DNA of 12,876 nucleotides from Desulfofustis sp. (lineage in GTDB: Bacteria; Desulfobacterota; Desulfobulbia; Desulfobulbales; Desulfocapsaceae). The translations under genes and the position numbers were made by a program. Positions 8,512 to 12,876 of the stretch are shown in pieces (positions within the stretch are counted from its first letter, which is position 1; each line of letters opens with the position of its first letter). The stretch is taken from contig JARFQM010000297.1 in assembly GCA_029287755.1 (NCBI GenBank), forward strand, positions 1-12,876, read 5' to 3'. Under the pieces are notes generated by a model. That model worked only from the letters and a program-made list of their open reading frames with translations, had not been told where the DNA came from and did not search any database.

Positions 8512-8531
8512 AAAAAGGGCCGATCCCTTTT
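8512..8531 (-). terminator. Terminator-like hairpin directly before the cobA-hemD start
   Basis: On the minus strand AAAAGGG (8531-8525), loop ATCGG (8524-8520) and CCCTTTT (8519-8513) form a 7-base-pair stem continuing into a five-T run, 4 bases before the ATG. Two other pairings compete with it: GGCCG (8541-8537) with CGGCC (8522-8518), and CCCT (8536-8533) with AGGG (8528-8525). This could end a short upstream RNA, act as an attenuator for cobA-hemD, or control ribosome access. The stem is only 3 G-C pairs plus A-T pairs, so it may be weak. Confidence 0.4.
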
Positions 8532-8665
8532 AAGGGCGGCCGTATCTAATGCTCATAACTGATCTGTTTCGAGGGGCCACGCTATGCTTATTGCCTCTGT
8601 TCAGCACACCGGGCGACCCGCTCGGGGCGGTTCTTCCTGGATAGCTCATTGATCAAATTCCGCCA
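8512..8665 (-). promoter_or_regulatory. Structured 5' leader of cobA-hemD or a small RNA (candidate)
   Basis: About 155 bases without a reading frame lie between a promoter-like element (8672-8700) and a terminator-like hairpin (8512-8531), both on the minus strand. Internal pairings are visible. UGUGCU can pair with AGCAUA across a 14-base loop, with CGC and GCG outside it. CCGC and GCGG can pair around CCCGA. AUCAAUG near the 5' end can pair with CAUUAGAU near the 3' end with one bulge. I see no cobalamin-riboswitch B12 box (GCCACTG) and no TPP CTGAGA element. Size and layout would also suit a small RNA such as 6S RNA, but I cannot confirm any family. Confidence 0.25.
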
Positions 8666-8671
8666 CCTTCA

Positions 8672-8700
8672 AGTGTAGCGAAAACCGCCCGAAAATGCAA
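8672..8700 (-). promoter_or_regulatory. Possible sigma-70 promoter for the cobA-hemD leader
   Basis: On the minus strand TTGCAT (8700-8695), a 17-base spacer and TACACT (8677-8672) are arranged as -35 and -10 boxes, which would start transcription near 8665. The match is modest (3/6 and 4/6). The -35 box begins in the T tract of the adk terminator. A promoter is expected here because the adk terminator would otherwise cut off the downstream genes. Confidence 0.35.
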
Positions 8701-8730
8701 AAAGGGGCATGTTCGTGGTGAACATGCCCC
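8699..8730 (-). terminator. Rho-independent terminator of adk
   Basis: On the minus strand GAACATGCCCC is the reverse complement partner: an 11-base-pair perfect stem pairs 8730-8720 with 8714-8704 around a 5-base loop (8719-8715) and runs directly into five T (8703-8699). It lies 28 bases after the adk stop codon. This is a textbook intrinsic terminator and marks adk as its own transcription unit, or the end of one. Confidence 0.93.
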
Positions 8731-8758
8731 GCTGCAGCTGGCTCTGTCTGTCCTATCC

Positions 8759-9442
8759 TTACTCCAGACCGCCCATAATCGAATCGGTCACCTCTTTAAT
8801 GGATTTCGAACCGTCAACGCTGATTACTTTAGGCCCCCCTGCCTGCTTGAAATAATTGACCGCAGCCATGGTACCGGTCTGGTCGTCATAATAGATGTTG
8901 TGGCGCTTGTCGATGGCCTCTTCGTCCTGGTCATCGGCCCTGGTTTTTAGATCACCGCCGCAGACCCGGCACACCAGTTTGCCGTCTTTTTCCACCGGCT
9001 TGATGGCAGCAAAGGCGATATGGTTCGGGTGGTTATTGTCATTGACACAGAGACGACGGCCCATGATACGCTCTTTGGCAATCTGCCGGTCAAGAACGAT
9101 CTCGATTACAAAGTCAAGCTCGATACCGGCCTGCTTCAAGTTCTCGGCCAGGGTGATGGCCTGATCCTTGGAGCGGGGAAAACCGTCGAGTACCCACCCC
9201 TCAGAGCAGTCATCTTTCTGCAGCCTTTCGATCATCATCGGGATAGTGATGTCGTCCGGCACCAAATCACCGCGCTCGATATACTCTTTTGCTTTTTTCC
9301 CGAGTTCGGTTCCGCCGCCGATATGTTCTCTGAAGATTGCCCCTGATTCGATATGGGGAATACCGTATTTGTCTTTAACGATTGCTCCCTGGGTGCCCTT
9401 GCCGCTGCCGTTCGGCCCGAAGGCCAGAATATTCATGCTCAT
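8759..9442 (-). CDS. adk: Adenylate kinase (long form with a divergent, possibly zinc-binding lid)
   Basis: A 227-residue nucleoside-monophosphate kinase that interconverts ATP + AMP and 2 ADP in the cytoplasm. Visible motifs are the P-loop GPNGSGKGTQ at 9-18, the AMP-site segment SGAIFR at 33-38, GFPRSKDQA at 87-95, MGRRLC at 127-132, and R168-DD-E-R180 of the lid hinge (RADDQDEEAIDKR). Two features differ from the common form. The TGD of the AMP site reads SGA. The lid is enlarged and carries C132, H138, H141 and CRVC (C158, C161) instead of the usual CxxC-x16-CxxC/D, so a mixed-ligand zinc site is plausible. Two ATGs occur at the start (9442 and 9436). AAGGAG at 9455-9450, 7 bases before the first, favours 9442. 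A TATAAT lies just upstream and a strong terminator follows. The family is firm; AMP is the assumed acceptor. Confidence 0.93.
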   Translation of the reverse strand: MSMNILAFGPNGSGKGTQGAIVKDKYGIPHIESGAIFREHIGGGTELGKKAKEYIERGDLVPDDITIPMMIERLQKDDCSEGWVLDGFPRSKDQAITLAENLKQAGIELDFVIEIVLDRQIAKERIMGRRLCVNDNNHPNHIAFAAIKPVEKDGKLVCRVCGGDLKTRADDQDEEAIDKRHNIYYDDQTGTMAAVNYFKQAGGPKVISVDGSKSIKEVTDSIMGGLE

Positions 9443-9469
9443 CTAATCTCTCCTTTTCTTTGAACTCCG

Positions 9470-9494
9470 ATTATACAGTAAACCTCGGTCGAGG
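9470..9494 (-). promoter_or_regulatory. adk promoter: consensus -10 box with an upstream palindrome
   Basis: On the minus strand a perfect TATAAT occupies 9475-9470, 27 bases before the adk ATG, giving a leader of about 20 bases. No convincing -35 hexamer lies 16-18 bases upstream. Instead the spacer region carries the palindrome CCTCGGTCGAGG (9483-9494), two 5-base arms around GT. A regulator bound there could replace or block -35 recognition, which is inference. Confidence 0.5.
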
Positions 9495-9617
9495 AACTCG
9501 CTCGTTTTATATGAATCAGGCGCCGATTGAACCGCAGGATTGATCAGCCGTGAAAAACGAGCTGTGATTATAGCCGAAATGGCTGGTCCGGGCCACTAAA
9601 ATATCTGAGCTATTATT

Positions 9618-9646
9618 TTGACTTTCACCCTGATAATGGGTAATTT
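9618..9646 (+). promoter_or_regulatory. Possible sigma-70 promoter of the hom operon
   Basis: TTGACT (9618-9623), a 17-base spacer and TAATTT (9641-9646) form a candidate promoter with a good -35 and a poor -10 (3/6). It would leave a leader of roughly 80 bases before hom. I see no threonine/isoleucine-rich leader peptide or attenuator hairpin in that leader. Confidence 0.35.
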
Positions 9647-9656
9647 TGCCAAATTA
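9641..9656. promoter_or_regulatory. Operator-like inverted repeat over the putative hom -10 box
   Basis: TAATTT (9641-9646), TGCC, AAATTA (9651-9656) is a perfect 6-base inverted repeat covering the candidate -10 box. A second small repeat, ACCC (9627-9630) and GGGT (9638-9641), lies in the spacer. Such symmetry at a promoter fits a repressor site, but A/T-rich palindromes of this size also arise by chance. Confidence 0.25.
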
Positions 9657-9733
9657 ATCGGCCGTGTGATGTCAGGCAATCGGGCTCTGTTGTCATTGAC
9701 CGGCTCTGAATCCCAAGCCAAATTTCACAGATC

Positions 9734-11041
9734 ATGGAAAAAATTCGTGTCGGACTGATCGGTTTTGGAACCGTCGGCAGCGGACTCGCTCAGACGTTGC
9801 TCTCCCAGCGCGAGAGAATAGTGCAGAAAGTCGGTATTCCCATCGAGCTCAGCCGGGTTGCCGATATCAATATAGCCGCCCTGCCTGACGACTATGAGGA
9901 TGTTGTGTTAAGCGCTGATGCAGGCGATATCATAAACGATCCGGACATCGACATCGTCGTCGAACTGATAGGGGGCACTGAACCCGCCAAGTCATTCATG
10001 CTCGAAGCCATCAAGCGTGGCAAGCACGTGATCACCGCCAACAAGGCATTGCTTTCGACCCATGGCAGGGAAATCTTCGAAGCGGCGGCGGCGCATCGGG
10101 TGGAAGTGGGCTTTGAGGCCAGCGTCGGCGGCGGCATCCCGGTGATCAAGGCCCTCAAGGAAGGGCTGGCGGCCAACCGGATCGAGGTTATCAGGGGCAT
10201 AATGAACGGCACCGCCAACTACATTCTGACCATGATGACCGAACATGGCACACCGTTTGAGGAAGTGCTCAAGGATGCCCAGGAGAAAGGCTTTGCCGAG
10301 GCCGACCCGACCTACGATGTGGAAGGTATCGACACCGCCCATAAATTGGCGATACTGATGTCCATCGCCTATGGGCAGCATGTCCACCTGGATGATATCT
10401 ACGTGGAAGGAATCAGCAGCATCATGCCCATCGATATAGATTTCGCCAAGGAGTTCGGCTACCGTATCAAACTGCTGGCCATCAGCAGAAACCACGGCAG
10501 TCACGTGGAGGCTCGGGTCCACCCGACCATGGTTCCCCAAAACTCGATGCTGGCTAATATTAACGGATCTTTCAACGCCATTCAGATCACCGGCGACACG
10601 GTCGGTGATACTCTTTTATACGGCCACGGCGCCGGCATGATGCCTACCGGCAGCGCTGTGGCGGCCGACGTGATCGACATCGCCCGCAACATCATCTCTG
10701 GCTCGATCAACCGGGTACCGCCCCTTTCCTATCTGCCCGAGAACTTTACCGCGCCCTCCATCACGCCAATGGGTGAACTCACCTGCCCCTATTATTTCAG
10801 GGTTACCGTTCTGGACGAACCGGGCGTGCTGTCGGCCATTTCCGGCATCCTCGGCAAACATGGGATCTCCATCCGCTCGGTGATCCAGAAAGGAGAAAAG
10901 GCGGGCAAGCCCGTGCACGTGGTACTGCGCGCCCATATGGCTCTGGAATCGTCCGTGCAGAAGGCGGTGGCAGAAATCAACGCTCTTGACTTCTGCACCG
11001 AGCCGACAGTGACCATCCGTGTGCAGATTGACGAGGATTAA
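9734..11041 (+). CDS. hom: Homoserine dehydrogenase with C-terminal ACT domain
   Basis: A 435-residue enzyme that reduces aspartate-4-semialdehyde to homoserine with NAD(P)H, the branch step to threonine and methionine. The N-terminal Rossmann domain has VGLIGFGTVGSG (GFGTVG at 10-15), and the TANK segment is at 101-104. The catalytic domain has GIMNGTANYIL from about 155 and DPTYDVEGIDTAHK at 191-204, where D200 and K204 correspond to the catalytic Asp-Lys pair described for the yeast enzyme. Residues about 353-430 are an ACT domain (YYFRVTVLDEPGVLSAISG), the usual site of threonine feedback. Length matches the monofunctional ACT-containing class; there is no fused aspartokinase. The start is chosen because MEKIRVGLIGFG is the standard N-terminus; the ribosome site is weak. 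An ApgM-like gene follows after 23 bases, which suggests an operon. Confidence 0.96.
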   Translation: MEKIRVGLIGFGTVGSGLAQTLLSQRERIVQKVGIPIELSRVADINIAALPDDYEDVVLSADAGDIINDPDIDIVVELIGGTEPAKSFMLEAIKRGKHVITANKALLSTHGREIFEAAAAHRVEVGFEASVGGGIPVIKALKEGLAANRIEVIRGIMNGTANYILTMMTEHGTPFEEVLKDAQEKGFAEADPTYDVEGIDTAHKLAILMSIAYGQHVHLDDIYVEGISSIMPIDIDFAKEFGYRIKLLAISRNHGSHVEARVHPTMVPQNSMLANINGSFNAIQITGDTVGDTLLYGHGAGMMPTGSAVAADVIDIARNIISGSINRVPPLSYLPENFTAPSITPMGELTCPYYFRVTVLDEPGVLSAISGILGKHGISIRSVIQKGEKAGKPVHVVLRAHMALESSVQKAVAEINALDFCTEPTVTIRVQIDED

Positions 11042-11064
11042 CCCGGGAGCCAACTGAGTCGATC

Positions 11065-12285
11065 ATGAAATATCTCCTCCTCGTCGGTGACGGCATGGGT
11101 GATCACCCCATCCCCGAGCTTGGCAATAAAACGCCCCTGGAGGCTGCCTCCACCCCGGCCATTGATGAGTTGTGCCGCCATTCCACTCTATTCGAGGTGG
11201 CGACCGTGCCCGACGGATTGCATCCCGGCAGTGATGTGGCCAACATGTCACTGCTGGGCTACGATCCGACCATTTACTACACCGGCAGAGCGCCGCTCGA
11301 AGCGGCCAGCATGGGAATAGATCTGGCAGTCGACGAAACGGCCTTTCGCTGCAATCTGGTGACGCTCGAGCATGAAGATGAGCGCACTCGCCTGGTAGAT
11401 TTTTCCGCTGGCCACATCAGCAATGAGGAAGCGGCGGAGCTGATCGCGGCGATTGAGCAGCGGTGCGGCAGCGAACGGTTTCGTTTCTGTGCCGGAATCA
11501 GTTATCGTCACCTGCTGGTGGTAAAAGATGCGGTAGCCGAAGTGGCTACCGTACCGCCTCACGACTACATCGGCAAGGAAGTGACCGACCATTTCCGCTC
11601 CTATCTTGCTACTGCCGAGTGGGCCCGCCTGGTGCAAGAAGCCCAGCGGATTTTAGCAGAGCATCCGGTGAACCGCCGACGTATCGAGCAGAAAAAACGC
11701 CCGGCCACCAGCATCTGGCCCTGGGGCTCGGGGAAAATGCCCTCCATGCCGACACTGGAAGCCCGGTTTAAGATCAACGGCACGATGATTTCCGCGGTCG
11801 ACCTGCTGAACGGGCTTGGGGTCTGCGTCGGACTCGACATCGCCAAAGTCGAGGGCGCCACCGGCTATATCGATACCAATTACGAGGGCAAGGCCGAAGC
11901 GGCCATAGCGGCGCTGGAGAAACAGGACTTCGTCTTTGTCCATCTCGAAGCACCCGATGAAGCCGGCCACCAGGGCAGGCTCGATCACAAAATTCAGGCC
12001 ATCGAAGATTTCGATCAGCGCATAGTCGCCCCGATCATTGCCTCCCTGCGGGCCCGCCAGGAACCGTTCCGAGCAGTCGTCACCATGGATCATTTCACCC
12101 CTCTGTCACTGCGGACCCATACCGCAGAACCGGTTCCCGCCCTGATCTATGATTCCAGGCAGAAAATCAACGGCTCGGATTTTTCCCTGGACGAGCGCCT
12201 ACTTAGCGGTGACAACGGACTGACGCCCATTGCCGGGTATACCTTGATCGAATATCTGCTCGAGAAAAGAACCCAGCATGGTTGA
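11065..12285 (+). CDS. ApgM-family phosphoglycerate-mutase homologue, candidate alternative homoserine kinase
   Basis: A 406-residue member of the alkaline-phosphatase superfamily, close to archaeal-type cofactor-independent phosphoglycerate mutase (ApgM). Metal and catalytic residues are in place: D9 in LLVGDGMGD, GSDVANMS from 55 with S56 the likely phosphorylated serine, H293 and D298-H302 in HLEAPDEAGH, D342-H343 in TMDHFTP, and H352 in RTHTAEPVP. As mutase it would interconvert 2- and 3-phosphoglycerate. However, a subgroup of this family, found beside threonine genes in species lacking ThrB, has been proposed to be the homoserine kinase, and I recall a TIGRFAM model of that name. Its place 23 bases after hom supports the second reading, as homoserine phosphorylation is the next step. 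Its stop overlaps the next gene by 8 bases. I am sure of the family, about 65% for a threonine role. Confidence 0.88.
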   Translation: MKYLLLVGDGMGDHPIPELGNKTPLEAASTPAIDELCRHSTLFEVATVPDGLHPGSDVANMSLLGYDPTIYYTGRAPLEAASMGIDLAVDETAFRCNLVTLEHEDERTRLVDFSAGHISNEEAAELIAAIEQRCGSERFRFCAGISYRHLLVVKDAVAEVATVPPHDYIGKEVTDHFRSYLATAEWARLVQEAQRILAEHPVNRRRIEQKKRPATSIWPWGSGKMPSMPTLEARFKINGTMISAVDLLNGLGVCVGLDIAKVEGATGYIDTNYEGKAEAAIAALEKQDFVFVHLEAPDEAGHQGRLDHKIQAIEDFDQRIVAPIIASLRARQEPFRAVVTMDHFTPLSLRTHTAEPVPALIYDSRQKINGSDFSLDERLLSGDNGLTPIAGYTLIEYLLEKRTQHG

Positions 12286-12745
12286 GCCGGCCCCTTTCAT
12301 ATTCACGACCCAGGTCCGGGTTCTCTACGGAGACACCGATGCGGGAGGAGTCGTCTACAACGCCAACTTTCTGCGTTATTTCGAACAGGGCCGCACTGAA
12401 CTGATGCGGGCCCATGTCTGCTCCTACAAGAAAATCGAGGAAATGGGCCTGATTCTGCCGGTCACGGAAACCTATGCCCGCTACAAGGCACCGGCCCGTT
12501 ATGATGACCAGCTCACCATCGAAACCTCGATCAGCGAGCTGAACAAATATACCTGCAGGTTCAATTACCGGGTCACCAGGCAGGACCAGGAGCGGTCCAG
12601 GCCAACCCTGCTGGTCAAGGGCTATACCGTCCACGCGGCCGTCACCAGAGAGGGCAAACTGGCCCGGCTCCCGGAAGAAATCATGGCGCGACTCCGGGTG
12701 CTGGTAAAGCCGCCCAAAAATCAGCGACACCCTAAAACCGTTTGA
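12278..12745 (+). CDS. YbgC/4HBT-family acyl-CoA thioesterase (hotdog fold)
   Basis: A 155-residue single-domain hotdog protein expected to hydrolyse acyl-CoA thioesters in the cytoplasm. The N-terminal signature RVLYGDTDAGGVVYNANFLR is present. D21 matches the catalytic aspartate of E. coli YbgC (D18), and the following YFEQGRTELMR helix is typical. The histidine that follows VVY in E. coli YbgC is N28 here, which also occurs in this family. Its ATG lies inside the end of the ApgM-like gene (ATGGTTGA, 8-base overlap), so translation is probably coupled. The Tol-Pal genes that accompany ybgC in gammaproteobacteria are absent, so the symbol is not transferred. Its link to threonine synthesis, if any, is unclear; it may simply share the transcript. 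The substrate cannot be read from the sequence. The stop codon at 12743-12745 lies inside the -35 box of the downstream tRNA promoter. Confidence 0.9.
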   Translation: MVEPAPFIFTTQVRVLYGDTDAGGVVYNANFLRYFEQGRTELMRAHVCSYKKIEEMGLILPVTETYARYKAPARYDDQLTIETSISELNKYTCRFNYRVTRQDQERSRPTLLVKGYTVHAAVTREGKLARLPEEIMARLRVLVKPPKNQRHPKTV

Positions 12746-12769
12746 CTTTATTACACGCCGTGCTATATT
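12742..12769 (+). promoter_or_regulatory. Extended -10 promoter of the initiator tRNA gene
   Basis: TTGACT (12742-12747), a 16-base spacer and TATATT (12764-12769) preceded by TGC form a strong sigma-70 promoter with an extended -10 (TGnTATATT). Transcription would start about 6 bases before the tRNA. The -35 box overlaps the TGA stop of the thioesterase gene, so the tRNA can be made independently of the hom operon. Confidence 0.75.
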
Positions 12770-12781
12770 TGCATTTCGCAA

Positions 12782-12858
<77 letters not shown>

Positions 12859-12876
12859 AATGATATCAAGGACTTA

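Noticed and set aside
8508..8665. Cobalamin riboswitch upstream of cobA-hemD
   Set aside because: The conserved B12-box sequence is absent and the region is shorter than typical cobalamin riboswitches.
9992..10540. A 182-residue minus-strand open frame opposite hom
   Set aside because: It lies wholly inside the conserved homoserine dehydrogenase coding region and its translation has no recognisable motif.
12203..12781. A 192-residue minus-strand open frame opposite the thioesterase gene
   Set aside because: The plus-strand frame carries the hotdog thioesterase signature and overlaps its upstream neighbour as operon genes do; the minus-strand frame starts inside the tRNA promoter region.

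Overview
The window looks like a chromosomal housekeeping region of a Gram-negative bacterium. The best guess is a sulfate-reducing-type deltaproteobacterium (Desulfobacterota, Desulfobulbales-like). This rests on the combination of a fused CobA-HemD tetrapyrrole enzyme, an ApgM-type phosphoglycerate-mutase homologue directly behind homoserine dehydrogenase, an unusual long adenylate kinase, and a membrane-anchored PpiD chaperone. The assignment is inferred from gene content and protein style, not from a search. I saw no insertion sequence, phage gene, CRISPR array or obvious sign of recent transfer.

Layout. Positions 1-225 hold no gene I can support. A PpiD-like periplasmic folding factor (226-2133, +) comes next, then a GC-rich hairpin, then a very large SNF2-family ATPase (2310-6470, +) with about 900 residues of N-terminal extension. 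Convergent to it is a minus-strand block. Read in its own direction, this block is adk (9442-8759), a strong rho-independent terminator, a promoter-like element and a structured leader of about 155 nt, the cobA-hemD fusion (8507-6951), and 10 nt further on a small gene for a cereblon-type CULT-domain protein (6940-6503).

Divergent from adk is a plus-strand set: hom (9734-11041), an ApgM-family protein (11065-12285) and a hotdog-fold thioesterase (12278-12745, 8-nt overlap with the previous gene). These are followed by an initiator tRNA-Met (12782-12858) with its own extended -10 promoter, whose -35 box overlaps the thioesterase stop codon.

How the genes work together. hom plus the ApgM-like gene suggests the aspartate-to-threonine branch, with the ApgM-like protein as candidate homoserine kinase in place of ThrB. 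CobA-HemD converts hydroxymethylbilane to uroporphyrinogen III and then to precorrin-2, feeding siroheme, cobalamin and possibly the alternative heme route. 

The most interesting item is the CULT protein. It keeps the exact spacing of the human cereblon aromatic cage (the thalidomide-binding pocket) and both zinc-binding cysteine pairs, and its position suggests co-transcription with the tetrapyrrole gene. Bacterial CULT proteins are known, but as far as I know their natural ligand and role are unsettled, so this linkage is a lead.
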